Source: Chthonomonadaceae bacterium (GTDB lineage Bacteria; Armatimonadota; Fimbriimonadia; Fimbriimonadales; Fimbriimonadaceae). Taken from it: a stretch of DNA of 64,000 nucleotides. Where the stretch lies: the NCBI GenBank assembly GCA_015709495.1, contig CP054189.1:1054001-1118000 (forward strand). The letters run 5' to 3'. The position numbers and the translations under genes were made by a program. The notes under the pieces were generated by a model. It did no database searches. It worked only from the letters and a program-made list of their open reading frames with translations, and was not told the DNA's origin. Below, in pieces: positions 8,904-17,483 of this stretch (position 1 is the first letter of the stretch; each line of letters starts with the position of its first letter).

Positions 8904-8928
8904 ATCGGCACGAGCAAGCCGCGCCGCG

Positions 8929-9483
8929 TCAATCCTTGACGAACCTTGCGCTTCCGTCGGCGAACCCGACGAAGTTCCCCTGCCCAGAGTTCGTTGTGTG
9001 CCGCCCTGGAGTTGGCTTCGAGCGATAAGGCGCGACGGCATTGGGCTCGATGACGGTCGATTCGAAGACGATCGGAACGTTGTTGAGGGGTTCTGCGGAG
9101 GTCAACCGCCGGCCTGCATAGCTCTCGTTGAGCGCGTAGCCGAAAGGTTCGCTGTCCGCCGATCCCAAAGCCGGGCAATGCAGCATCTTCAGGTCGTTGA
9201 GGTAGGGCGAAACCGCGAGGGTCCATGACTCGCCCGCAGGGAGGGATTCGTTATTGTCGAGCTGATACTGCACCAGCGCGGCGCTCAGCTTGCGAACGTT
9301 GGAAAGGCAGACTGCGCTTACCGCTCCCTTTCGAGCTGAAAAGAAAACGGGCGCCAACACAGCGACGCCGAGTACCCCCAAAAGCACGATCAAACCCACG
9401 AACCCCAGCAAGAAGCCGAGCGGAAACGCGTTTTGTTCCGACGAAGGGCTCGCGGAGGGCGGTTCGGCCGGGTTGGGTTGCAT
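8929..9483 (-). CDS. DUF1559-like pseudopilin-related membrane protein
   Basis: This 184-residue protein has a Pro/Ser-rich cytoplasmic start, one long membrane helix (about 21-48), then a periplasmic domain resembling DUF1559/GspG-like proteins. That domain has CLSNVRKLSAALVQYQLDNN, then L-PYL---KMLHCPAL, and near the end the FVGFADGSARFV strand motif. No processed prepilin site (G/FTLIE) is present, so it is probably not a pilus subunit but a membrane-anchored relative. It follows the response regulator by 12 bases, in one operon. A shorter relative lies at 60159-60701 and shares GYALNE--AG and VFES blocks. Confidence 0.7.
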   Translation of the reverse strand: MQPNPAEPPSASPSSEQNAFPLGFLLGFVGLIVLLGVLGVAVLAPVFFSARKGAVSAVCLSNVRKLSAALVQYQLDNNESLPAGESWTLAVSPYLNDLKMLHCPALGSADSEPFGYALNESYAGRRLTSAEPLNNVPIVFESTVIEPNAVAPYRSKPTPGRHTTNSGQGNFVGFADGSARFVKD

Positions 9484-9495
9484 CGAACTTACGTC

Positions 9496-10161
9496 CTAAC
9501 CCTCGCGGCCCCCCATGCGAGAGCGCACGGCCTTCATGGCGGCCTCGGTCCGGCTGTTCACGTGGAGCGCCTTGAGGATATTGCTTACGTGGTTCTTCAC
9601 GGTTTTTTCTGCGATGCAGAGCTTGTTGGCGATTTCCTTGTTTCTCATGCCCTCGGCGATCAAGTCGAGAATCTCTTGTTCCCGGTCGCTAAGGACGTAC
9701 AATTCGGTGTCGTCAGGCGGATCGATCTCGCGGACCCGTCGAAAATCGGCGACGACCTTGGCTGCGATCTTCGGCGTGATTTTCGCTTCCCCCTTGGCCG
9801 CCAGACGAATCGCTTCGATCACGTCTTGCGGGGTGGAACTCTTGAGAAGATAGCCCAGCGCCCCGGCCCTAAACGCGTCATAGACGGTCTCGTCGTCCTC
9901 TTGAACCGTCAGGACGACGATCTTGATCTCCGGGGACTCGGCCGAGAGCTTGGTGGCAAGCTCCACGCCGGACATGCGCGGCATATTGACGTCGGTCAGC
10001 AGCACGTCAGGAGTCTCGGCAAGGCAAGCGTCAAGCGCTTCTTGCCCGTCCTTGCACATAGCGACCACCTCGCAATCCGGCATCAGATCGAGCGTGCGCT
10101 GGAGCGCGTTTCGATACGCAACCTCGTCGTCCGCAACGACGACTCGTACACGAGAAGACAT
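9496..10161 (-). CDS. NarL/FixJ-family response regulator
   Basis: This 221-residue transcription factor has an N-terminal receiver (residues 1-120) with VVVADDE acidic residues and the phospho-acceptor Asp in VLLTDVNMPRMSG. A C-terminal LuxR-type helix-turn-helix (about 155-215) contains LSDREQEILDLIAEGMRNKEIANKLCIAEKTVKNHV. No histidine kinase is next to it. A TATACT hexamer on the minus strand at 10169-10174 lies 8 bases before the ATG, suggesting a very short or absent leader. It heads an operon with the pseudopilin-like gene and may regulate envelope or pilus functions; that is inference. Confidence 0.9.
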   Translation of the reverse strand: MSSRVRVVVADDEVAYRNALQRTLDLMPDCEVVAMCKDGQEALDACLAETPDVLLTDVNMPRMSGVELATKLSAESPEIKIVVLTVQEDDETVYDAFRAGALGYLLKSSTPQDVIEAIRLAAKGEAKITPKIAAKVVADFRRVREIDPPDDTELYVLSDREQEILDLIAEGMRNKEIANKLCIAEKTVKNHVSNILKALHVNSRTEAAMKAVRSRMGGREG

Positions 10162-10280
10162 GGCGTTGAGTATACAACTCCGGGCGCCGTCGCTCGTAGC
10201 GAACCCGTCTCCAAGAAATCCCCGTTGCTTCGGGGCAAGCGCAAACTCAGCATCGACTCTTGGGAGATAATGACGCGGTT

Positions 10281-11270
10281 ATGGCGATCTTGGAAGTTGT
10301 GGACCTCGAGGTCGAAATCGCGGGCGTGAGGGTACTCCGCGGGGTCTCGCTCGAACTTGAAGCCGGCCACACGCTCGGGGTCGTCGGCGAGTCGGGATGC
10401 GGAAAGTCGATGACCGGGATGGCGATCATGAACATGCTTCCCGCGTCGGCCCGGATCACCAAGGGGTCGATCGTCTTGGAGGGCCGGGAACTCCTCACCC
10501 TCCCCAAGCGAGAGTGGTTGGACATTCGGGGCCAGCAGATCGCTCTCGTCATGCAGGACCCGTTCACCAGCCTCAATCCGATGATGCGAGTGGGGCACCA
10601 GATCGCGGAAGTGTTGATGCTTCACCACAATCTCTCGCGATCCGAGGCGTGGAAGCGAAGCGTCGAGATGCTCGACAAGGTCGGCGTCCCCACTCCCGAA
10701 CTGTCCGCGCGAAAGTATCCCCACCAGTTGTCGGGCGGCCAGCGGCAACGTGTCGTTATTGCGATCGCGTTCGCCTGCAAGCCCAAGGTGTTGATCGCGG
10801 ACGAGCCCACTACCGCGCTCGACGTGACGCTTCAGGCGCAGATTCTGCGGCTTCTCAAGGACCTCAAGGAAACCGAAGGCGTGGCGGTTATGCTGATTTC
10901 CCACGACATCGGGGTCATCGGTTCGCTGGCTTCGAACATCGCCGTTTATTACGCCGGCCGAGTCGTCGAGCGAGGCGATGCGGAGTCCGTCTTGCGCAGT
11001 CCGGCGCATCCTTACACACAAGCGCTTTTGGCCGCGATGCCGAAAGCGGGCGCGAAGACGCTCGAACCCATTGGCGGCCAACCCCCCGACTTCGCTCGTT
11101 TGCCACCCGGATGCTCGTTTGCCCCGCGATGCCGGTTTCGATTGGACCGCTGCGAGGATTCTGAGCCGGGGCTGATCCCTCGAAGTCAGACGCAACGAGC
11201 CGCCTGCTGGCTCCTCGACGACGCCTTCCGCTCGAATTCCGAAGGGACTTCTCCGGTGAGCGCAGAATAG
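10281..11270 (+). CDS. oligopeptide/dipeptide-type ABC transporter ATP-binding protein (DppD/OppD family)
   Basis: This cytoplasmic ATPase has Walker A GESGCGKS (near residue 35), a Q-loop MQDPFTSLNPMM, signature LSGGQRQRV, Walker B VLIADEPTTALD and an H-loop ISHD. After the ATPase core it carries the oligopeptide-family C-terminal extension with PHPYTQALLAA-like and PPGCSFAPRCRFRLDRCE motifs. The cysteines of that extension are known in OppD/DppD to bind an iron-sulfur cluster. I chose ATG 10281, which starts at the family-conserved MAILEV; a TTG at 10260 would add seven residues. No peptide permease is present. The next gene, 11 bases on, begins a sugar ABC transporter. Confidence 0.9.
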   Translation: MAILEVVDLEVEIAGVRVLRGVSLELEAGHTLGVVGESGCGKSMTGMAIMNMLPASARITKGSIVLEGRELLTLPKREWLDIRGQQIALVMQDPFTSLNPMMRVGHQIAEVLMLHHNLSRSEAWKRSVEMLDKVGVPTPELSARKYPHQLSGGQRQRVVIAIAFACKPKVLIADEPTTALDVTLQAQILRLLKDLKETEGVAVMLISHDIGVIGSLASNIAVYYAGRVVERGDAESVLRSPAHPYTQALLAAMPKAGAKTLEPIGGQPPDFARLPPGCSFAPRCRFRLDRCEDSEPGLIPRSQTQRAACWLLDDAFRSNSEGTSPVSAE

Positions 11271-11281
11271 GTTCGACGGGT

Positions 11282-12613
11282 ATGACAATGCGGCCTCTCG
11301 TGCGTTGGCTTGGAATCGCAATCGTCGTGGCTTGTTTCTGGACGAGCGAGCGCGTCGTTCGAAAGCCCGAACGACCCAATCGTGTGGTGGTCACCTACTG
11401 GGAGAAATGGACCAAGTTCGAAGGCGAAGCGATGCGCGCCGTCGTCGATGAGTTCAACCGATCTCAGGACCGAATCTACGTCGACTACCTCAGCATCGCC
11501 GCCGTCAATTCCAAGACCTTGCTGGCGGCTTCGGGAGGCGTGCCTCCGGACGTTGCGGGCCTGTATGATGCCGACGTCGCGCAGTTTGCCGACGACAACG
11601 CGCTGATTCCCCTCGACGACTTCTGCCGGGAAGCCGGGATCGACTCCAGCCGGTACATTCCCGCGTATTGGGACATCTGCGAGTACGGCGGCAAGGTCTG
11701 GGCTCTTCCGACGACCCCGGCCTCGACGGCGCTCCATTACAACCGGGAAATGCTTCGCGCTGCGGGCCTCGATCCCGACCGGCCCCCAACGACCATCGAA
11801 GAACTGATCGACTACTCCGACCGGCTCTTGGTTCGCGATGAGCGCGGACGAATTCGGAAGGCGGGCTTCTTGCCGCAAGAGCCGGGGTGGTGGAACTGGG
11901 CCTGGGGGTACATGTACGGAGGACGCCTTTGGGACGGGAAAGACAAGATCACCTGCGATAGCCCTGAGAACGTCCGAGCGTTCGAGTTCGTGATGAAGTT
12001 CTCGGACCTTTACGGGGCGACCGACATCCAAGCGTTCCGGCAGGGCTTTGGGGCGTTTTCTTCGCCTCAGAACGCCTTCATGTCCGAAAAGGTCGCGATG
12101 GTGCTTCAGGGAGTTTGGATGTACAACTTCATCACGGAAGTCGCCCCCGACCTCGATTGGGCCGTGGCCCCGTTTCCCCACCCGCAAGACCGGCCGGACC
12201 TCTCTGAAATGACCTTTGTGGGTCTGGATGTCCTGGGGATTCCCCGCGGCGCCCGGCATCCCAAGGAGGCGTTTGAGTTCATCAAGTTCGTGCAGTCGCA
12301 AAGGGGGATGGAACTGCTCTGCATGGGGCAGCGAAAGCACAGCCCGCTCGTCGAAGTGAGCGAGGACTTCTACGAAAGGCACCCCAACCCCTACATTCGC
12401 CTCTTTGCCGAACTGCCTCGCGGTCCGAACGCCGTCGCTCCTCCTCAATTCGGGATTTGGCCCCAATACTCCCAAGAGCTGGCGGCTGCGATCGAACAGG
12501 TCTTTCTGAAGCAGAAGACCCCCCAAGAGGCGCTGCGCGACGTCCGGATTCGAATGCAACCCAAGCTCGACGCCTACTTGAAGACCCTCGCACAAAGGAA
12601 TCGCGACCGATGA
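11282..12613 (+). CDS. sugar ABC transporter substrate-binding lipoprotein
   Basis: This 443-residue extracellular binding protein is of the family 1 (maltose/sn-glycerol-3-phosphate-like) type. The N-terminal hydrophobic segment ends in IVVAC, which fits a lipobox and suggests anchoring by a lipidated cysteine. The mature part starts with TYWEKW and contains FNRSQDRIYVDYLSI, a typical SBP lobe-1 pattern, then GVWMYNF and GLDVLGIPRGARHPKEAFEFIKF near the hinge. The ligand cannot be read from sequence. Its stop overlaps the permease start (ATGA), so binding protein and permeases are made together. No sugar-type ATPase lies in the operon. Confidence 0.88.
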   Translation: MTMRPLVRWLGIAIVVACFWTSERVVRKPERPNRVVVTYWEKWTKFEGEAMRAVVDEFNRSQDRIYVDYLSIAAVNSKTLLAASGGVPPDVAGLYDADVAQFADDNALIPLDDFCREAGIDSSRYIPAYWDICEYGGKVWALPTTPASTALHYNREMLRAAGLDPDRPPTTIEELIDYSDRLLVRDERGRIRKAGFLPQEPGWWNWAWGYMYGGRLWDGKDKITCDSPENVRAFEFVMKFSDLYGATDIQAFRQGFGAFSSPQNAFMSEKVAMVLQGVWMYNFITEVAPDLDWAVAPFPHPQDRPDLSEMTFVGLDVLGIPRGARHPKEAFEFIKFVQSQRGMELLCMGQRKHSPLVEVSEDFYERHPNPYIRLFAELPRGPNAVAPPQFGIWPQYSQELAAAIEQVFLKQKTPQEALRDVRIRMQPKLDAYLKTLAQRNRDR

Positions 12614-13491
12614 CGCTGAGGCGAAAGGAGGCTTGGATGGGCGTCTTGTTCGCCTCGCCCTGGATCGTGGGGTTTTGCGGGTTCATGCTGTATCCCGTGG
12701 TCGCTTCGATGTACTTCAGCTTCTGCGACTATTCGGTCCTCCGGAAACCCATCTGGATCGGGACCGACAACTACAGCGAGCTCTTGAGCGACGAACTCTT
12801 TTGGGTGGCGCTCAAGAACACGTTCCTGTACGCGGTGATGGCCCTCCCTCTTTCGGCTTTGGCGGCGTTGGGGCTGGCGCTCTTGCTCAACACGAAGATT
12901 CGTGGGCTTACGGTTTACCGAACGATCTTCTTTCTACCCTCGCTGGTGCCGCTGGTGTCTCTGGCGGTGTTGTGGCTGTGGATGTTCAACGGCCAGACCG
13001 GCCTGGTCAACGTGGCGCTCGGCTCGATCGGAATCAGCGGCCCCAACTGGCTGGGCGATCCCACCTGGTCCAAGCCCGCGCTCGTGCTCATGGCGATGTG
13101 GGGTGTGGGGCACGCGATGGTGATCTACTTGGCAGGGCTTCAGAGCGTTCCGGTGAGCCTGTTCGAGGCGGCTCAACTGGACGGCGCCGGGGCCTGGAAG
13201 AAGACCCGTCACATCACGCTGCCGATGATCAGCCCGGTCATCATGTTCAACGTCATCATGGGGATGATCGGCACACTCCAGGTCTTCACGGTGCCGTATG
13301 TGATGTTTCCCAACGGCGCGCCTGCGCGGTCCACCTACTTCTACACGATGTATCTTTACGACAACGCGTTCCGGTTTCTGCGCATGGGTTACGCTTCGGC
13401 GATGGGGTGGCTGATGTTCCTGATCATTTTCGCCTTGACGCTGATCTCGCTCAAGTTGATGGAGCGGAGGGTTCACTATGCTGGCGATTAG
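12610..13491 (+). CDS. sugar ABC transporter permease (MalF/UgpA type)
   Basis: This 293-residue inner-membrane permease has six predicted spans. The coupling-helix EAA motif is EAAQLDGAGAWKKTRHITLPMISP (near residue 197). The ATG at 12610 overlaps the binding-protein stop by four bases and begins a conventional MTLRRKEAWMGVLFASPWIVGF start, so I reject longer upstream starts. It should pair with the next permease to form the transmembrane pore for a carbohydrate. Confidence 0.92.
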   Translation: MTLRRKEAWMGVLFASPWIVGFCGFMLYPVVASMYFSFCDYSVLRKPIWIGTDNYSELLSDELFWVALKNTFLYAVMALPLSALAALGLALLLNTKIRGLTVYRTIFFLPSLVPLVSLAVLWLWMFNGQTGLVNVALGSIGISGPNWLGDPTWSKPALVLMAMWGVGHAMVIYLAGLQSVPVSLFEAAQLDGAGAWKKTRHITLPMISPVIMFNVIMGMIGTLQVFTVPYVMFPNGAPARSTYFYTMYLYDNAFRFLRMGYASAMGWLMFLIIFALTLISLKLMERRVHYAGD

Positions 13492-14371
13492 GCGAGGGGA
13501 GAACCGTCAGCGCTCGATCGGCCAAGAGCGCCGCCAAGGTGCATGGCTCATCCACGCCTTACTGCTCACGCTCTCGGCACTCTTCCTCATGCCGCTCCTG
13601 TGGATGATCTCGACCTCGCTCAAGGACATCAACCAGGCAGTCGCCGATCCGCCGGTCTGGATTCCCGACCCTGTCGTCTGGCAGAACTACCCTGAAGCAG
13701 TCGCCTTCGAGAGCGAGAAGCTGGGGTACATCCCGTTCCTGGTCTATGCAAGGAACACCCTGCTCATTTGCGTCCTCACCGTCGCTGGTTCTCTTGTGGC
13801 GAACTCGCTCGTCGCCTATTCGTTCGCCAAGTTACGCTGGAAGGGGCGCGACGTGTTTTTTGCGGCGACTCTCGGGACCATGATGATCCCGTTTCCGGTG
13901 GTGATGGTGCCGACGTTTGGGCTGTTTCGGGCGCTCGACTGGATCGGTACCTTTCGACCCTTGTGGGTTCCGGCATGGTTCGGGACCGCGTTCAGTATTT
14001 TCCTCTTGCGCCAGTTTTTCCGAACGATCCCCGAAGAACTTTCTGAGGCGGCCCGGCTCGACGGAGGTTCGGAGTGGCACATTTACAGCCGTGTGGTCAT
14101 GCCGCTCAGCAAGCCCGCCCTCGCGGTAGTGGCGCTCTTCACTTTCATGGCTTCGTGGAACGACTTCCTCGGCCCGCTTATCTACTTGCTGCACCAATAC
14201 ACGTTCACGCTCTCGCTAGGGCTGCAGTTCTTCCAATCGCAACAGGGAGCGACGCAATGGCACCTCTTGATGGCGGCCTCGACGGTGATCGTCACGCCCG
14301 TCATCGTGTTGTTCTTCTTGGCCCAGCGCTACTTCATCCAGGGGATCGCCTTGACGGGCCTGAAGGGGTAA
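13478..14371 (+). CDS. sugar ABC transporter permease (MalG/UgpE type)
   Basis: This 297-residue partner permease has six spans and the EAA motif EAARLDGGSEWHIYSRVVMPLSKPALA (near 200). The C-terminus GIALTGLKG is the classic MalG-type ending. It overlaps the upstream permease by 14 bases. With the lipoprotein and MalF-type protein it completes the membrane part of a CUT1-like importer. The ATPase must come from another gene, either a shared MsmX/UgpC-like protein elsewhere or, less likely, the peptide-type ATPase at the head of this operon. The downstream gene is on the other strand, four bases away. Confidence 0.92.
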   Translation: MLAIRRGENRQRSIGQERRQGAWLIHALLLTLSALFLMPLLWMISTSLKDINQAVADPPVWIPDPVVWQNYPEAVAFESEKLGYIPFLVYARNTLLICVLTVAGSLVANSLVAYSFAKLRWKGRDVFFAATLGTMMIPFPVVMVPTFGLFRALDWIGTFRPLWVPAWFGTAFSIFLLRQFFRTIPEELSEAARLDGGSEWHIYSRVVMPLSKPALAVVALFTFMASWNDFLGPLIYLLHQYTFTLSLGLQFFQSQQGATQWHLLMAASTVIVTPVIVLFFLAQRYFIQGIALTGLKG

Positions 14372-14375
14372 GCGC

Positions 14376-15584
14376 TCATTCGTATCGGAGCGCTTCGATG
14401 GGCGTGAGCCTGCTCGCTCGCATGGCCGGATACAGCCCGAAGAACAGCCCCACCAAAGCAGAGAACCCAAAAGCCATCACGATCGCTTGCGTGTTGATGA
14501 TGGGCGGGACCTTCAGCGCTTGGGCGACGAACACGACGCCCGTGGAGCCGAGGATGATCCCCACCACGCCTCCGACGAGGCACATTACGATCGATTCGAG
14601 AAGGAACTGGGCGAGCACGGACGTTCGTTTTGCGCCTATGGCTTTTCGGAGCCCGATCTCTCGCGTCCGTTCGGTAACGCTCACCAGCATGATGTTCATG
14701 ATCCCGATCCCGCCGACGAGCAGGGAAACGGAAGCGATTCCAGCCAGGAGGAAACTGAGCAGGCGGGTCTGGGTCTCAATCTGCTCGATCCACTCGCCCT
14801 GGTTCATGATGCGAAACAGCGACTCGCCCATCGCGTTGCTCTGCTTGCGCTGGAGAACCTCTTCGACCTTGGCCTGGGTGTAGAAGAGCAAGCCGCTTTT
14901 CGCGGTCAGGTTGATCATGTCGTACTTGGTCTTACCTAGAAGGCGAGTTTGCGCGGTCTTGAGGGGTACGTAGATCTGGTCGTCTGGGTTCATGAACCCC
15001 GAACCCCCCTTATAGGCCACGACGCCGACCACTTCGTAGTTCCGCCCTTTGACGCGGATCGTCGCGCCGATGGCGTTCTCGCCTTGGAAGAGCTCGTCGT
15101 AAACGGTGTATCCCAAGACCGCCTTGCGGTTGGCCATCGCCTCGTCTTCGGCGGTGTACCAGGTGCCCTGGTGCATTTTCGTCGCGTTCCGGATGAGGGC
15201 GACTTGGGGTTCCGCGCCGTAGACCTGCGTGTTCGTGGTCCGGTTGCCGTACTTGACGGACGCGCCGGATCGGACCGACCCGGTGATGAACTCAATCGTT
15301 TCGACTTCGCGCTTGAGAGCCGCCACGTCGTCTTCGGTCAGATTCGGGTTATCGCCTGCTCCGAGGCTGACGTTTCCTCTTCGCCAGTTGGGCATGATCG
15401 TGAGCATGTTCGTGCCCATGACCTCGATGTTCTCGAGCGACTTCTGCGCAGTCCCCGCGCCGATGCCGATCATCGCGATCACGGACCCGACCCCGATCAC
15501 GACGCCGAGCATGGTAAGCACCGAACGCAGTTTGTTCGCCGCGACGGCTCGCAATGCGCTTTCCACGCTATCCCAGAAACTCAC
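14376..15584 (-). CDS. MacB-type ABC transporter permease
   Basis: This 402-residue protein has the MacB_PCD/FtsX layout: one N-terminal span (about 19-42), a large periplasmic domain (45-265), then three spans (about 280-300, 330-355, 365-390). NKLRSVLTMLGVVIGVGSVIAMIGIG and ERTREIGLRKAIGAKR are diagnostic of the family. It lacks a fused ATPase, so a separate LolD-type ATPase is required, and none lies nearby. The start is GTG, directly abutting the adaptor stop. With the adaptor and TolC it would span both membranes to export a small molecule, lipid or peptide. Confidence 0.9.
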   Translation of the reverse strand: MSFWDSVESALRAVAANKLRSVLTMLGVVIGVGSVIAMIGIGAGTAQKSLENIEVMGTNMLTIMPNWRRGNVSLGAGDNPNLTEDDVAALKREVETIEFITGSVRSGASVKYGNRTTNTQVYGAEPQVALIRNATKMHQGTWYTAEDEAMANRKAVLGYTVYDELFQGENAIGATIRVKGRNYEVVGVVAYKGGSGFMNPDDQIYVPLKTAQTRLLGKTKYDMINLTAKSGLLFYTQAKVEEVLQRKQSNAMGESLFRIMNQGEWIEQIETQTRLLSFLLAGIASVSLLVGGIGIMNIMLVSVTERTREIGLRKAIGAKRTSVLAQFLLESIVMCLVGGVVGIILGSTGVVFVAQALKVPPIINTQAIVMAFGFSALVGLFFGLYPAMRASRLTPIEALRYE

Positions 15585-17483
15585 CTAAGAACCTCCCGTG
15601 CGAGGAGCGCCGCCTCCCGAAGAGCCTCCACCGGGCGGTCCGCCGCTTGGCGCTCCGCCTCCGGCAGGTCCGCCTCCCGATGCGCCGCCTCCACCCGGCA
15701 TGGCGCCGCCCGAAGTCCCGCCACCTGAAGTGCCGGGTCTTTGCATTCCGCCCGGACTCGCTCCAGAACCAGATCCGCTCGTCGTCGTTTGCGTTCGGGG
15801 CCGTCCGCCGCCGGGCCTTGTGCCTCCGGCGAGCCCACCACCCTCCTGAGCCTCCTCCATGCGAGTTTGAATCTCGCGAAGGGCAGCGATGTCGATTTCA
15901 GCCACGACGACCTCGTCGCCTTCTTTGAGGCCCTCGACGACTTCAATTCCGTTGTTGCCCGTGTCGCCCGTTTTAACTTCGCGCACTTCGGGTTTGAGCG
16001 GGTCGGCGGTCTTGATCTTCACTGTGGCCTTGTCTCCCTCGAAGTTGACGGCCTGCGAGGGAACGAGCAGAACGTTCGGCTTCGACATGGTGATGAACTC
16101 GGCGGTGCCGTTCATTCCGGGCAGAAGCTTGAGGTCATGGCCGGGCAGGACCTCGATGCGGACCTTGACCGCAGTAATGTTGTTGTCCGTAGCTGCCGCC
16201 GGATTAATTCTCTCGACGACCCCTCGGAACTGCCGGCCAGGAAATGCCTCGGTAGTGATCCTCACTTGCTGGCCCTTCCGGACGTCGCTGATGTCGGCCT
16301 CATCGACCAAGCACTCCATGAACAGCTTGGAAACGTCGCTGAGCTGCACGATGCTCGTGCCTTGGGCGAAGGTGCTGGTTCCAGGCGGGATGATGGTGCC
16401 CTCTTCGAGGTATTTCATCGTCACAACGCCATCGCGCGGCGCGACTACGGTGGTGCTCTCGAGTTGGACTTTGGCGTTGTCGAGGGCCACCTTGCTTCGG
16501 ACCGTGCCCGCCTCTGCTGCGACTACCTCGCTCTGGCGGATGCGGTTGTTGAGTTGGGCGTCGATCATCTTCTGCAGGTTGATTTCGGCCTGCTGGACGG
16601 CTTTGCGCGACTCTTCGAGGTTCCTCCGAGCGATGTCGACTTGGCTCCGCTGAGCGATCGCGTCGTCTTGGGTCGCTTGGGCCCTTCTCAGCGCAAGCCT
16701 GAGCCGTTCCATCTCGGCCGTAATCTCGCGGTCGAGCGTTTGGCTGCGCTGGCTCGCCGAGGTGTACGAAGCTCGCGCGGCCTCGAGGGTTGCCTTGGCT
16801 CTCTCCACCGTGCCCTCGCTCACGAATCCACGCTTGAGGAGTTCCTGTTGCCGAGTGTAATCTGCCTCGGCGGCGTCGAAGTCCGCTTGGGCCCTCGCGA
16901 GTGACCCGCTCACGTCTCGGCGAATCTGAGGAGCGGTGACCCGCTCGTACACATCGAGGTCTTGCTTGGCGAGATCGAGCTGAGCCTTCGCCGAAGTGAG
17001 GTTGGATTCTGTAAGAGTCGGTTGGCGTTCGGCTTCGATTTGAGCTCGGGCGAGCCGAATTCGAGCGGTCTCTAAGGCCACCTGAGCGTCTTCGACGGAG
17101 GTCTTGCTTCCCGCGATTTGGAGATCATAGTTGACCTTCGCTTGCGCTGCTCGGGCAGTCGCTTGCCGAAGGTCGGCCTCGGCTTGACTGTAGCTGGCTT
17201 GGGTGTCCCGAGGGTCGATGATCGCGATCAGGTCGCCCCTTTTGACCTCGCTGCCCTCATCGACCACGAGTTGCTCGACGATGCCGCCCGCTTTCGACTT
17301 CACGTCCACCGTAGTCAGGGCGACGAGCACTCCTGTCGCGGTGATCGAACGCACGATCTCACCCTTGACCACAGGGGCGTAGCGATACTCCAACTCGGGC
17401 TCCTTGGAACCCGTGCGCATCACGTACCAAAACACCGCGACGATCGCGGCGAGTCCTCCGATAACCAGCAGTCCTGTCTTCAA
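15585..17483 (-). CDS. MacA/HlyD-type periplasmic adaptor with glycine-rich tail
   Basis: This 632-residue membrane-fusion protein has an N-terminal anchor (residues 3-22), then a lipoyl half (SKAGGIVEQLVVDEGSEVKRGD). A very long alpha-helical hairpin of Gln/Ala/Arg-rich repeats (about 90-320) precedes the second lipoyl half (VVAPRDGVVTMKYLEEGTI) and beta-barrel. The hairpin is much longer than in E. coli MacA. The last 90 residues are almost all Gly, Pro, Ser and Thr, a low-complexity tail of unknown role. Its start overlaps the TolC gene by four bases. The adaptor links the MacB-type permease to TolC. Confidence 0.88.
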   Translation of the reverse strand: MKTGLLVIGGLAAIVAVFWYVMRTGSKEPELEYRYAPVVKGEIVRSITATGVLVALTTVDVKSKAGGIVEQLVVDEGSEVKRGDLIAIIDPRDTQASYSQAEADLRQATARAAQAKVNYDLQIAGSKTSVEDAQVALETARIRLARAQIEAERQPTLTESNLTSAKAQLDLAKQDLDVYERVTAPQIRRDVSGSLARAQADFDAAEADYTRQQELLKRGFVSEGTVERAKATLEAARASYTSASQRSQTLDREITAEMERLRLALRRAQATQDDAIAQRSQVDIARRNLEESRKAVQQAEINLQKMIDAQLNNRIRQSEVVAAEAGTVRSKVALDNAKVQLESTTVVAPRDGVVTMKYLEEGTIIPPGTSTFAQGTSIVQLSDVSKLFMECLVDEADISDVRKGQQVRITTEAFPGRQFRGVVERINPAAATDNNITAVKVRIEVLPGHDLKLLPGMNGTAEFITMSKPNVLLVPSQAVNFEGDKATVKIKTADPLKPEVREVKTGDTGNNGIEVVEGLKEGDEVVVAEIDIAALREIQTRMEEAQEGGGLAGGTRPGGGRPRTQTTTSGSGSGASPGGMQRPGTSGGGTSGGAMPGGGGASGGGPAGGGAPSGGPPGGGSSGGGAPRTGGS

